Shown piece by piece: positions 47,730 through 57,900 of a stretch of 64,000 nucleotides of DNA (position 1 is the stretch's first letter; every line of letters begins with the position of its first letter). This DNA is from Polyangium sp. 6x1. GTDB taxonomy: Bacteria; Myxococcota_A; Polyangia; Polyangiales; Polyangiaceae. The stretch lies in assembly GCF_029946515.1 (NCBI RefSeq), contig NZ_JARZHH010000015.1:1-64000 (forward strand), in the 5' to 3' direction. The notes under the pieces are model-generated. The model did not search any database and was not told where the DNA came from. It saw only the letters and a program-made list of their open reading frames with translations. The position numbers and the translations under genes are program-made.

Positions 47730-48446
47730 ATGCGATTGGCTTTGCATGGATGGTTGGGCGCAGCTTCGCTTTCCCTTTTTCTGCTCGGCGGTTGCGCCTT
47801 GTCGTTCGTCGATTCGAACAGCGGTTCGAACGGCTCGGGTGGGAGCGGCGAGAACACGGGCGGCTCGGGCGGTATGGGCGGCGGCGGCGGTTGCGGCGCG
47901 GACTCCTGTGGTCAGGGCGGCGGCGGCGGCTCGACGGCGTCGACCGGCGTCGGTGGTATGGGCGGGGGCGGCGGCGGCAGCAGCGGCAAGCCGTGTGGTG
48001 GTTTCGCCGGGACCGTTTGTGGCCCCGACGAGTGGTGCGACTTTCAGAATGATCGGTGCGGCGATACCGACCTCACAGGCATTTGCAAGCCGCGGCCGAG
48101 CGCGTGCCCGGACGCTTATTTCCCGACATGCGCGTGCAACGGCATGGTGTATGGCAATGCCTGCGACGCCGCCGCGGCTGGCTCGGACGTCTCGGACCTC
48201 GGCAATTGCGAGCCGCCGTCGGACAAGCTCTTCCCCTGCGGCCACAACTTCTGCGACGAGGCCACGCAGTATTGCCAGAAGACCACGTCGGACGTCGTCA
48301 ATGAGCCGGATTCCTTCCAGTGCGCGCCGATCCCCGCCGCGTGCGGCGGCGCGCCGAATTGCGCTTGCTTGAACGACCCGTGTGCGCAGTTCTCCTGCGA
48401 CAGCGTGTCCGGCGGCGGCATTCTCGTCACCTGCCCCGGCGGCTGA
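47730..48446 (+). CDS. Gly-rich lipoprotein with Kazal-like Cys domain
   Basis: 238 residues. Signal MRLALHGWLGAASLSLFLLGGC with lipobox LGGC, a ~70-residue Gly/Ser linker, then a Cys-rich domain: CGPDEWCDFQNDRC and TGICKPRPSACPDAYFPTCACNGMVYGNACDA, the latter with the C-x-C-N-G-x-x-Y-x-N-x-C core of Kazal protease-inhibitor folds. More Cys pairs follow. Surface-exposed; could bind or inhibit proteases, including perhaps the S41 enzyme next door (speculation). ATG 47730 has GGAGG 5 nt upstream. Confidence 0.87.
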   Translation: MRLALHGWLGAASLSLFLLGGCALSFVDSNSGSNGSGGSGENTGGSGGMGGGGGCGADSCGQGGGGGSTASTGVGGMGGGGGGSSGKPCGGFAGTVCGPDEWCDFQNDRCGDTDLTGICKPRPSACPDAYFPTCACNGMVYGNACDAAAAGSDVSDLGNCEPPSDKLFPCGHNFCDEATQYCQKTTSDVVNEPDSFQCAPIPAACGGAPNCACLNDPCAQFSCDSVSGGGILVTCPGG

Positions 48447-48473
48447 ACGCCCGCGGGCCCCGGGGGGGGACGC

Positions 48474-50174
48474 TCAGCGCTTCTTGTTGAAGAGCTTGCC
48501 GAGCAGGCCGCGGCCTGGCGGATTCGAGCCGGGTCCGTCGTCCTCGGGCGGGTGCCTCATTTCGTAGAGACGCACCTCGCGCGCGGCTTCGATGTTCTTC
48601 GGGCTGATGACCGTGACGCGCTTGAAGTCCCGGTAGGCCTGGGGGACGCGCCCGGCGAGCTTGAGCAGCCTCCCGCGGTAGAGCAGGGCCTTCTCGTAAT
48701 CGGGCTCCGTCTTGAGCACGCCGTCGAGCTGCGTGATGCAGTCATCGTAGACGTTGTTCGTCTTGCCCTCTTCGGCCACTGGCGGGAGCGGCCTCCGGCT
48801 CGCCACGACCCAGGCGAGCAAGGCCGTATACGCCGGCTGCTCGGGATCGGCGGCCACGGCGCGCCGCACGCAGGCCTCGCACGAGGCGAGGTCGTTCTTG
48901 CGCAGGAAGACCTCGGCCTTCTCGAATTCGAGCGCAGCATTGACGGCGCGCTCGACCTTCGCCTGCTCGTCGACCACGCCGCCTTCCCGCGACGCGAGGT
49001 ACTGCGCGCGACCGGCGTCGTCCTTCAGCGCCTCGTAGGCCGCGTTGATGGCCGCGAAGAGCCGCGCCACCCGGGGCTTGAGATCGTGAAGGTCCTTCGG
49101 GAGTTTGTCCGGATGGTACACGAGCGCCAGCTTGAAGTAGGCGTTCCGCACGTCGCCCGACGTCGCCTCGCGCGGGATGCCGAGCATCTGGAAAGGGTCC
49201 TCGTTCGGGGCGGAGGCGAGCTTTGCCTCGATCTCGGCGCGGCGCTTCTCGTGGTTCGGCGGCCCGGCCTGCGGCTGCACGGGCGGCGCGGGCGCGGTCT
49301 TGTCGGACGCACGCTGAATGGCCTGAAGCGGCCCCGTCCCCTCGCGCCTGACGGCCTGGAGTGGCCCGGTCGCGTCGGACGCTCGTAGCACCTCGTCCCG
49401 CGGCCGCGTCCCGGTCTGATCCACGTACTGCAGGCCCGTCGTGCCCGTCGTGGGCCGCCACCCGAGTGGATCCGAGACCATCGCATTTCGCGCGGCGGCG
49501 GCGACGCGCTCGAGCCCGACGGGCGGGCGCGTGGAGCCGCCGAAATCGAGGTGCCGCGTGATCGTCATTCCGTACACGACGCCGCGCACGATGCGCGGGG
49601 GCACACCGCTCGTCTTCGCGAGGTCGACGAGCGTCGTTCGTTGCTTGCGCAGCCTCTCGACGAGCGCGCGCTCCTCGGGCGTGAGCCGGAATCGCTCTGG
49701 CGTCGCGCCGCTCGCGATGCCCATCGGGACGTCCTCGATCCTGCGCAGCGTCGCCTCGGCCTGCGGCGCCCCGACGAACGCGCGGGCACCGGCCATGATC
49801 ACCGCGAGCGGCTCGACCCGCGGCACCTCGCCGCCTCGCTCCGCGAGCAGGTCCTGCCCGGCGTAAAACGCGTACCGCGTCTCGGGCTCGATCTCGCACA
49901 GCTTGATCATCGACCGCTCGAGCGGCGTGCGCTCCGCGTACCGCGTGCCCCCGACATCCATCACGCGCGTCGGCGTTCCCTCGTCGAACGACACCGCGGC
50001 GCGCGCGCCCGTCTTCGTGGTGAGCACGAGCGTCCCCGAGAGGACCTTGTCGAGCAGGTACACGTAGAGGTGCAGGAGCGGCGTCTGCACCAGGTTGGCT
50101 TCCGCCGTCGGTACGAGCCCCGGAGGGACGACGAAGGGCATTCCGGTCGTGGGGGCGGGGGGCGAAGCAGCCAT
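48474..50174 (-). CDS. DUF4388-like, J-domain and TPR protein
   Basis: 566 residues. N-terminal ~150: a DUF4388/PatA-like module (LLHLYVYLLDKVLSGTLVLTTKTGARAAVSFDEG). Middle: a helical winged-type stretch (TLVDLAKTSGVPPRIVRGVVYG). A J domain follows at ~325-390 with HPD in ALVYHPDKLPKD, so it may stimulate a DnaK. The C-terminal ~130 residues are TPR-like (YEKALLYRGRLLKLAGRVPQAYRDFKRV). Cytoplasmic. Function is inferred as an adaptor between a signalling complex and the Hsp70 system. Confidence 0.85.
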   Translation of the reverse strand: MAASPPAPTTGMPFVVPPGLVPTAEANLVQTPLLHLYVYLLDKVLSGTLVLTTKTGARAAVSFDEGTPTRVMDVGGTRYAERTPLERSMIKLCEIEPETRYAFYAGQDLLAERGGEVPRVEPLAVIMAGARAFVGAPQAEATLRRIEDVPMGIASGATPERFRLTPEERALVERLRKQRTTLVDLAKTSGVPPRIVRGVVYGMTITRHLDFGGSTRPPVGLERVAAAARNAMVSDPLGWRPTTGTTGLQYVDQTGTRPRDEVLRASDATGPLQAVRREGTGPLQAIQRASDKTAPAPPVQPQAGPPNHEKRRAEIEAKLASAPNEDPFQMLGIPREATSGDVRNAYFKLALVYHPDKLPKDLHDLKPRVARLFAAINAAYEALKDDAGRAQYLASREGGVVDEQAKVERAVNAALEFEKAEVFLRKNDLASCEACVRRAVAADPEQPAYTALLAWVVASRRPLPPVAEEGKTNNVYDDCITQLDGVLKTEPDYEKALLYRGRLLKLAGRVPQAYRDFKRVTVISPKNIEAAREVRLYEMRHPPEDDGPGSNPPGRGLLGKLFNKKR

Positions 50175-50292
50175 GCGTGGCGACTCGCCCGAAGCGTGCC
50201 AGGGTGCGCGCGGGGGCGCAACGGGGCACTCCGATGACCGTGTGGATTTCGCGGGCGTCTGGAAAATGGTTGGCGCGGCCGCGAAACGCGCG

Positions 50293-51162
50293 TCAGGGCC
50301 CCCGGGCGACGAGCGAGCGACAGCGCGCGTCGTCTGCGTAAACGCGCACGCCGCGGTTCGAGGGCACGAGCGCGTTCAGGCGGATCGTCGCGGCGGGATC
50401 TCCCGTGAAGACATCGATCTGCCGCCCGACGACCTTCATGCCGCGGTCCTCGGCGACGAAGCAGCCGTCGTGGCGCCCGCCCTCAGGCAAACTCACGCCC
50501 TTGAACTCGGGGATGAAGAGCACGGTCCCGAGCGGGATCACGGACGAGTCCACGGCCACCGAGCGCAGCGGCGTGATGGGCTTGCCGAGGGCGCCGCGGC
50601 CCGTGGGGAAGCGGGCGGGGTCGAGCCGTTCGAAGCAGATCTTCTGGTTCGTGCGCGGGCAGACCGCGGCGCAATCGCAGTCGCGTTTGGCGAAGCTCAC
50701 GGTCTCGCCGGTCGAGAGGCGGCCGCTGCCTTGCACGCAGACGCGATCGTGGAAGTCCTGCGTGACGCTCGTGAGCGGCTTGCAGCTCGCGTCGTAGATC
50801 GTCGCGTTCTTCGGGCCCGCGTCTTCTTTCGGGAAGTCGTAGTACGTGTTGCGGAAGCGCTCGCCGTTGCGGAAGACCGCCGCGGGCGTCGCGCCCGAGC
50901 CTTGCGCCGTGATGGTCACGACCTCCTCGGCGCTCGACGCGGGAGCGGGCGCGGGCGGGGATTCCCGCGGCGCGAACGCCGTTCGGCTCGACGCGCGCTC
51001 CGGTTCGAGGAACCCGGCCCGCGCGCTGCGCGTGTCGGACCAACCGCGATGCTCGGCTTCGCGCGTGGGCTCGCCTTCGCCTTGCACCCAGGCTTGCCCG
51101 GCTGCGGTCGCGCACGCGGCGCCCGAGAGGCAGGCGACGAGCGCCATGGTCAAAGGTCGCAT
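50293..51162 (-). CDS. 3D-domain lipoprotein (murein-hydrolase related)
   Basis: 289 residues. Short signal with lipobox SGAAC at ~17. The C-terminal ~90 residues form the 3D domain of MltA-type lytic transglycosylases and related proteins: RSVAVDSSVIPLGTVLFIPEF, CFVAEDRGMKVVGRQIDVFTG, with the three catalytic-type Asp (VAVD, AED, IDVF). The middle part has six Cys (DCDCAAVC). Probably acts on peptidoglycan at the outer membrane. Confidence 0.85.
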   Translation of the reverse strand: MRPLTMALVACLSGAACATAAGQAWVQGEGEPTREAEHRGWSDTRSARAGFLEPERASSRTAFAPRESPPAPAPASSAEEVVTITAQGSGATPAAVFRNGERFRNTYYDFPKEDAGPKNATIYDASCKPLTSVTQDFHDRVCVQGSGRLSTGETVSFAKRDCDCAAVCPRTNQKICFERLDPARFPTGRGALGKPITPLRSVAVDSSVIPLGTVLFIPEFKGVSLPEGGRHDGCFVAEDRGMKVVGRQIDVFTGDPAATIRLNALVPSNRGVRVYADDARCRSLVARGP

Positions 51163-51214
51163 GCGACGAGGATACCCTCGCTCGCCCGCCGATGGCCAAG
51201 AGGACGCTGGCTCG

Positions 51215-51661
51215 TCAGGCGTCTCGGCTTGGCTGCTTCGGGTGCTTCAGCGCGTAGACGCCGCGGCTCGTGGCCACGAGCTCGGAGGCGGCGCTCGGGT
51301 GGTAGAGCCGGATGTCGGCCCAGCCGAGCTTGGCGCCGACGCGGATCGTGGTGGCGTCGCCGACCAGCATCTCGCGGCGCCCGGGCCGGAGGTAATCGAC
51401 GCGTAGATCCACGGTGGAGACCCGGGCGAGGCTTGGATTTTCGAGCTCGGTCCAGACGCAGAGCCCGCCTGCCGTGTCGGCGAGCGTGCTGATGAGGCCC
51501 CCATGAAGCGCTTGTCGGATGGGGTCCCCGATGAGCTCCTCGCGCCACGGGATCGACAGCGTCACGTGTCCCCGCGCGATGTGCTCGACCTTGACCCCGA
51601 GCCACTTGTTGAACGGGATGAGCTCCTCGGCGAGCTGCCGAAAGATGGTCGGATCCAACAT
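51215..51661 (-). CDS. PaaI-type hotdog thioesterase
   Basis: 148 residues, single hotdog domain: VEHIARGHVTLSIPWREEL, LHGGLISTLADTAGGLCVW (the HGG...D motif of PaaI/YigI-type enzymes) and RVSTVDLRVDYLRPG. Hydrolyses acyl-CoA thioesters; acyl group unknown. Divergent from typA. The frame starts at ATG 51661 with no strong ribosome-binding site. Confidence 0.88.
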   Translation of the reverse strand: MLDPTIFRQLAEELIPFNKWLGVKVEHIARGHVTLSIPWREELIGDPIRQALHGGLISTLADTAGGLCVWTELENPSLARVSTVDLRVDYLRPGRREMLVGDATTIRVGAKLGWADIRLYHPSAASELVATSRGVYALKHPKQPSRDA

Positions 51662-51778
51662 TTTTTTCGGCGCGCACGATGCCGGAAAAGCCCGTGTTCT
51701 GCCAGGTCATCGCAGGAACGTGGCCCGCCGGGTTCGCTCGCCTCGTCACGAAGCGCGTGCTAGGAGCGGCGCCGAAAA

Positions 51779-53617
51779 ATGGCCCGCAAGGATCTCCGCA
51801 ACATCGCCATCGTGGCCCACGTCGACCACGGTAAGACCACGCTCGTCGATCACATGCTCCGCCAGGCGGGCGCTTTCCGCGACAACGAGGTGGTTGCCGA
51901 GCGCGTGATGGACTCGAACGACCTCGAGCGCGAGCGAGGAATCACCATCCTTGCGAAGAACACGAGCGTCCGCTGGAAGGGCGTCAAGATCAACGTCGTC
52001 GACACTCCGGGACACTCCGACTTCGGCGGCGAGGTCGAGCGCACCCTGATGATGGCCGACGGCGCGCTCCTGCTCGTCGACGCGGCCGAGGGGCCGCTGC
52101 CGCAGACGCGCTTCGTGCTCTCCAAGTGCCTCGAGCGGGGCTTCCCGCTCATCGTCGTCATCAACAAGATCGACCGCCAGGACGCGCGTCCGCACGAGGT
52201 CCTCTCCGAGGTCTTCGACCTCTTCTGCGACCTCGGCGCGAGCGACGCGCAGACCGACTTCCCCATGGTCTACGCCATCGGCAAGCTCGGCCAGTGCAAG
52301 CGCGAGCTCGAGGACCAGCTCACGAACCTCGTGCCGCTCTTCGAGACGATCCTCGCGCGTGTCCCCGCGCCCGAGGGCGACCCCGACGAGCCGCTCCAGG
52401 TCATCGTCTGCAACACGACGCACGACGACTACGTCGGCAGGCTCGCGGTCGGGCGCATCGTGCGCGGCAGCATCCGGCAGGCGGGTGATGTCGTGGTCCT
52501 CGGCGAAAACGGCAAGGTCACGAAGGGCGCGGTCAAGGCGCTCTTCACCTTCGAGGGCCTGAAGCGCGTCAACGCGGACAGCGCGCAGGCCGGCGAGGTC
52601 GTGGCCATCGCCGGGCTCGAGGTGAACATCGGCGACACGATCGCCGATCCCGCGCGCCCCGAGGCCCTCGAGCGGATCGTCGTCGAGGAGCCGACGATCA
52701 AGATGAAGATCGGCGTCAACACCTCGCCGTTCGCGGGCAAGAGCAAGCAGTCGAAGTTCTTGACGAGCCGCCAGCTCAAGGATCGGTTGGAGCGCGAGGC
52801 GCGCAAGAACCTGGCGATCCGCGTCGAGCCCACGGACTCGCCCGACACGTTCCTCGTGCTCGGCCGCGGCGAGCTCCAGCTCGCGATCCTCGTCGAGACG
52901 ATGCGGCGCGAGGGCTACGAGATGCAGCTCTCGAACCCCGAGGTCGTCACGCGCGAGATCGACGGTCAGGCCATGGAGCCCGTCGAGCTCGTCGTGATCG
53001 ACGTCCCGGAGACGTACGTCGGCATCGTGACCGAGCGGCTCTCGACGCGGCGCGGGCGCATGGTGAAGATGACGAACCCCGGGTTTGGCCGGGCGCGCCT
53101 CGAGTTCCAGGTCCCGTCGCGCGGGCTCATCGGCTTCCGCGGCGAGTTCCTCACGTCGACGCGCGGCACGGGCCTGCTCAACACCATGTTCGACGGCTGG
53201 ACGCCGTGGGGCGGGCCCATGATGCGCAGGCCCACGGGCGCCATCGTGTCCGATCGCGCGGGCGTCGCGACGCCCTACGCGCTCCACCACCTGCAGCCGC
53301 GCGGCACGTTCTTCCTCGTGCCGGGCGTCGAGGTGTACGAGGGCATGATCTGCGGCGAGCACAACCGCCCGAACGACACCGACTGCAACGTCATCAAGGA
53401 GAAGAAGCTCTCCAACATCCGCAACCACGGCAAGGACGAGAACGTCCTGCTCGCGAGCCCGAGGCTGCTCACGATCGAGACCGCGATGGAGTGGATCGAC
53501 GCCGACGAGCTCGTCGAGGTCACGCCGGAGGCGGTGCGGGTGCGCAAGAAGGTGCTCGCGGTGAACCTGCGCGATCGGCGTGAGGACGCGATCGAACAGG
53601 CGCAGGCGGTCGAGTAA
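51779..53617 (+). CDS. typA: Ribosome-associated GTPase TypA/BipA
   Basis: 612 residues, close to the family's ~605. Translational GTPase: [15 protein letters not shown] (G1), [11 protein letters not shown] (switch 1), [14 protein letters not shown] (G3), [11 protein letters not shown] (G4), then domain II, and the C-terminal BipA-specific region ([29 protein letters not shown]). Binds the ribosome and aids large-subunit assembly and stress growth. Next gene starts 46 nt on. Confidence 0.96.
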   Translation: MARKDLRNIAIVAHVDHGKTTLVDHMLRQAGAFRDNEVVAERVMDSNDLERERGITILAKNTSVRWKGVKINVVDTPGHSDFGGEVERTLMMADGALLLVDAAEGPLPQTRFVLSKCLERGFPLIVVINKIDRQDARPHEVLSEVFDLFCDLGASDAQTDFPMVYAIGKLGQCKRELEDQLTNLVPLFETILARVPAPEGDPDEPLQVIVCNTTHDDYVGRLAVGRIVRGSIRQAGDVVVLGENGKVTKGAVKALFTFEGLKRVNADSAQAGEVVAIAGLEVNIGDTIADPARPEALERIVVEEPTIKMKIGVNTSPFAGKSKQSKFLTSRQLKDRLEREARKNLAIRVEPTDSPDTFLVLGRGELQLAILVETMRREGYEMQLSNPEVVTREIDGQAMEPVELVVIDVPETYVGIVTERLSTRRGRMVKMTNPGFGRARLEFQVPSRGLIGFRGEFLTSTRGTGLLNTMFDGWTPWGGPMMRRPTGAIVSDRAGVATPYALHHLQPRGTFFLVPGVEVYEGMICGEHNRPNDTDCNVIKEKKLSNIRNHGKDENVLLASPRLLTIETAMEWIDADELVEVTPEAVRVRKKVLAVNLRDRREDAIEQAQAVE

Positions 53618-53663
53618 ATCGATCGACCGAGCGGGGCGCCGCGGGTAAACTCCGCGGCCCCTG

Positions 53664-54911
53664 ATGAAGTTCTTTCACGCGGCGGACATCCACCTCGACA
53701 GTCCTCTGCGCGGGCTGGATCGATACGAGGGGGCGCCCGCGGACAAACTCCGCGGCGCGACGCGGCGGGCCCTCGAAGCGCTCGTCGAGGCGTGCATCGC
53801 CGAGGCCGTCGATTTCCTCCTCATCGCCGGCGACCTCTACGACGGCGACTGGACCGACTACAACACCGGCCTCTTCTTCGTCCGGCAGATGGCGCGCCTG
53901 CGCGACGCGGGCATCCGCGTGTTCATCGTCCGCGGCAACCACGACGCGAAGAGCAAGATCCTCCGTTTGCCCGACGGCGTGCGCGAGCTCTCGACCTCCC
54001 GCGCGGAGACGGTGGTCCTCGACGACGTCGGCGTCGCCGTGCACGGTCGCGGCTACGCCCGCGCCGAGACGACCGAGGACCTCGCCCAGACCTACCCCGC
54101 GCCGCGGCCTGACTACTTCAACATCGGCCTCTTGCACACGGCCGCCGAGGGCCGCGAGGGACACGCGCCGTACGCCCCGTGCCGCGTCGAGCACCTCGTG
54201 CAGAAGGGCTACGACTACTGGGCCCTCGGGCACGTGCACGCGCGCGAGGTCCTGCACGAAAAACCCTGGATCGTCTTCCCCGGCAACTTGCAAGGCCGCC
54301 ACGCCCGCGAGACCGGGCCCAAGGGCGCGAGCCTCGTCACGGTCGAGGACGGCCGCGTCAAATCGGTCGAGCACCGCGTCCTCGACGTCGCGCGCTGGGC
54401 CGCCTGCCAGGTCGACGCCTCGCCCGCGCGCTCGCCCGACGACGTCCTCGAGCTCTGCCGCGCTGCGCTCTCGAACGAGGTCGATGCCGCCGACGGCCGC
54501 GTCGTCTGCGCCCGCATCGTCCTCACCGGCGCGAGCCGCGCGCACGCGGCCCTCGTGCGCGACGTCGGCCACTGGCGCGGCGAGATCCGCGGCCTCGCGA
54601 ACGATCTCGGCGAGGCGTGGATCGAGAAGGTCGAGCTGCGCACGCGCACGCCGGCCGACCTCGACGCGCTCGCGCAGAACGACAACCCCATCGGCGGGCT
54701 CCTGAAGACCCTGCGCTTCATCCGCGACGACGACGACGCGCTCGACAAGCTCGGCAAGGAGCTCTCGGACATCGTCGGCAAGCTCCCGCAGGAGTTCTTC
54801 CAGAGCGACGCCGCCGCGAAAATTACCGATCTCTCGGTCCTCCGGCGCATCGTCGACGAGCTGCCGGACTACCTCCTGCCGCAGCTCTCCGGAGAGGGGG
54901 ACGAGGCTTGA
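53664..54911 (+). CDS. SbcD/YhaO-like DNA exonuclease
   Basis: 415 residues. Calcineurin-like nuclease core: HAADIHLDSPLRGLDRYEG, LIAGDLYDGDW, VRGNHDA and ALGHVHAREVLH provide all the metal ligands of the Mre11/SbcD family. The C-terminal ~150 residues are helical and should bind the ATPase partner. The stop overlaps the start of the ATPase gene (TTGA). Together they form a Mre11-Rad50-like YhaO-YhaN pair for DNA repair. Confidence 0.92.
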   Translation: MKFFHAADIHLDSPLRGLDRYEGAPADKLRGATRRALEALVEACIAEAVDFLLIAGDLYDGDWTDYNTGLFFVRQMARLRDAGIRVFIVRGNHDAKSKILRLPDGVRELSTSRAETVVLDDVGVAVHGRGYARAETTEDLAQTYPAPRPDYFNIGLLHTAAEGREGHAPYAPCRVEHLVQKGYDYWALGHVHAREVLHEKPWIVFPGNLQGRHARETGPKGASLVTVEDGRVKSVEHRVLDVARWAACQVDASPARSPDDVLELCRAALSNEVDAADGRVVCARIVLTGASRAHAALVRDVGHWRGEIRGLANDLGEAWIEKVELRTRTPADLDALAQNDNPIGGLLKTLRFIRDDDDALDKLGKELSDIVGKLPQEFFQSDAAAKITDLSVLRRIVDELPDYLLPQLSGEGDEA

Positions 54912-57900
54912 AGATCCTCTCGCTCGAGCTTTTGCGCTGGGGTCCGTTTTCGGATCTCGCGCTCGATTTCTCCTCGCCCGCGCGCGCGTTCCACCTCGTC
55001 GTCGGCTCGAACGAGGCCGGCAAGAGCACGACGCTCCGCGCCGTCGGCGGCCTGCTCTTCGGCATCCCCGAGCGCACGAGCGACGATCACCGGCACAAGA
55101 TGTCCGAGCTGCGCATCAGCGGCCGCATCGGCGCCGAGGACGGGTCCGAGCTCGCGATCGTCCGGCGCAAGGGCCGCAAGGAGACGCTGCTCGATCCCGC
55201 GGGACAACCGCTCGACGAGGCGCTCTTGCGAAAGCTCCTCGGCAACATCGAGCGGCCGCAGTTCGAGACCATGTTCGGCCTCTCGCACGACGGCCTCGTG
55301 AAGGGCGGGCGCGAGCTCGTCGAGGGGCAGGGCGATCTCGGCGAGAGCCTCTTCGGCGCGGGGCTCGGGCAGACCGTCGCCTCGCTCCTGCGCAAGCTCG
55401 AAGGTCGCGCGGCGGAGATCTACCTGCCGCGCGGCAAGAAGAAGAAGATCAACGACGCGATCGACAAGTTCAAGGAGGCGAAGAAGCGCGCGCAGGAGCT
55501 CTCGCAATCGGCGCGCGACTTCGAGGACATCAACAAGCAGCTCGTCGAGCGCAGCGCCGAGTCCGCGCAACTCTCTGCGCAGCTTGGCGAGCTCGCGCGC
55601 CGCATGCGCCGCCTCCAGCGCGTCAAGCAGGTGCTCCGCCCCCTCGCCGAGCGCGCCGAGATCCTCGCAGCGCTCGACGCGCGGCGCGACGTCGTGGTCC
55701 TGCCCGAGACGGCGGCCGAGGATCGTCGCCGCGCGCAGGCCATCATCCACGAAGCCGGGCCCCGGGAGGAAAAACTGCGCGAGGACGTGCGCGAGCTCGA
55801 AGGAAAGCTCGCCGTGCTCGCGGTCCCCACGGCGCTCCTGCAAAAGGGCGCGCTCGTGCGGCAGGTGCAGGGCGAGCTCGGCAGCCACAAGAAGGCGAGC
55901 ATCGACGCGACCCGCCTTCGCGGGGAGCTGCGGCAGGTCGAGGACGAAGCGCGTCGTCTCTGCGCACGGCTCGGTCGCGAGATTTCCGTCGAGGAGGCCG
56001 AGGCCTGGCAGCTCTCCGCGGTCGCGAGCACGCGCGTGCGTTCGCTCGTGAAGCAAAAGGTCGAGCTCGATGCGGCGGCGAAGAGCGCGGAGAGCGCGCT
56101 CGCCGCGGCCGAGGAGCGGCTCGACGACGAGAAGCGGCGCGGCGCGGCCTTGCCCCCGCCCGCGGACGTGGAGGCGCTCGCGCACGCGCTCGACGTCGCG
56201 CGGCGCGAAGGTGACCTCGACAAACGCATCCAGGAGCGCGCGCGGGCCGCCGAGAGCCTCGGGCAGCGCGTGCAAGCAGGGCGCGCCGCGCTCTCGCTCT
56301 TCGACGTCCCGTTCGACAAGATTGGCAACCTGCCCATGCCGACGCGCGAGACGATCGAGCGCTTCGAGCGCGCGCTCGGCGTGAAGGACGAGGAGCTCCG
56401 ATCGCTCGGACAGACCCTCGCCGATCGCAAGCGCAAGCTCTCCGCGCTCGAACGGGAGCTCGAGCAGATCCGGCGCGGCGGCGCGGTGCCCACGGAGGCG
56501 GACGTCGCGGCGGCGCGAGGCGGGCGGGACGCGGCCTGGTTCGAGCTGCGGCGCGCGCTCATCGCGGAGCACGCGCGCATCGCGGACGACGTCGCGGCCT
56601 TCCGCAGCGGGCCTCCGCGTCCCGGCATCGACGTGGTGCTCGACTACGAGGCGAGCGTGCGTCGCGCCGACGATCTCGCCGATCGTCTGTTCCGCGAGGC
56701 CGACCGGGTCGCGAAGGTCTCGCAGCGATCCTTGGAGCAGCAAGGGCTCCTCCGCGAGATCGCCGAGCTCGACGCCGAGCGTGCCTCGCTCGAGGCGGCG
56801 CGGGACGAGCTCCTCCGGCAGTGGCAAGAGCAGTGGAAGGCGAGCTCCCTCGCGCCGCTCTCTCCCGCGGAGATGAAGGGGTTTCTCGGGCAGTACGAGC
56901 GGCTCGTCGAGGATCGGCGCCGGTGGGCGGAGGCCGAGGCGCTGCTCGCCGCGGATCGCGCGCTCGCGGCCGATCACGAGGAGGCGCTCGGCGCGCTCCT
57001 CCGCCCGCTCGGGCTCGCCGTGAAGGGCTTGCCTGCGCTCATGGAGCGGGCGCGCGCCGTTTGCGATCGGGAAGCGAAGGCGCAGAAGGATCGCGAGGCG
57101 CACGAGCGCGACCTCGCGCGCGCGAAGGATCAGGCCGCGCAGTGCAAGGCCCTCTTGGAGCGTCGGCGCGCGGAGCTCGCCGCGTGGTCGGCGCAGTGGG
57201 CTGAGGCGATGGCGAGCGTGGACCTGCCGGCGGTGACGGGCACGGTCGAGGCGGAGGAGGTGCTCGCGTTGCGGAGCGACCTCGAAAAACGCTGCGCGGA
57301 CGCGCGGGACCGGCGGCGCCGCATCGAGGGCATCGAGCGGGACGCGCGGCTCTTCGCGGATCGCGTCGTGGAAATCACCCGCGCCGCCGCGACCGATCTC
57401 GTGGACGCGCCGATCGAGCACGCGGCGAACCTCGTCGTCGAGCGCTTCCTCGCGGCGGAAAAAGACGAGATCGCGCGGCAGAAGGACGCGCAGAAGCTCG
57501 ACGAGAAGCGGCGCGAGCTCGAAGAGGTGATCCTGCGCCGCAAGGCCGCCGAAAACGAGCTCAGCGCCCTTCGGTCGGCAGCGCGTGCGGAAAGCCTCGT
57601 GGAGCTCGGGGAGGCCGAGGATCGCTCGAAGGAGGTCCGCGCGCTCCGGGCGCGCCTCGCCCCGATCGAGCAGCAGCTCCTCCACCTCGGCGAGGGGCTC
57701 GGCATCGAGGCCCTCGCCACGGAGTGCCATGGGCTCTCGGGCGACGATGTCGCGACGGAGCTCTCCTCGCTGGAGGAGCAGATCCAGTCGAAGAACGACG
57801 CCAAGGCCAAGGTCGAGCAGGAGATCGGCAAGCTCGAAGAGCGTCGCGGGCGCGTCGACGGCGGGGACGGCGCCGCGCAGGCCGCGGCCGAGGCCGAGGG

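Noticed and set aside
50186-50201. TGGCACG on the minus strand upstream of the J-domain gene, considered as a sigma-54 promoter
   Set aside because: The -24 half is perfect, but the -12 half reads GGGCG instead of TTGCW, so the match is too weak.
53639-53658. CCGCGG hairpin just upstream of the SbcD-like gene, considered as a terminator or riboswitch
   Set aside because: Short stem with no U-tract, and no larger conserved structure could be drawn; in a GC-rich genome such stems are common.
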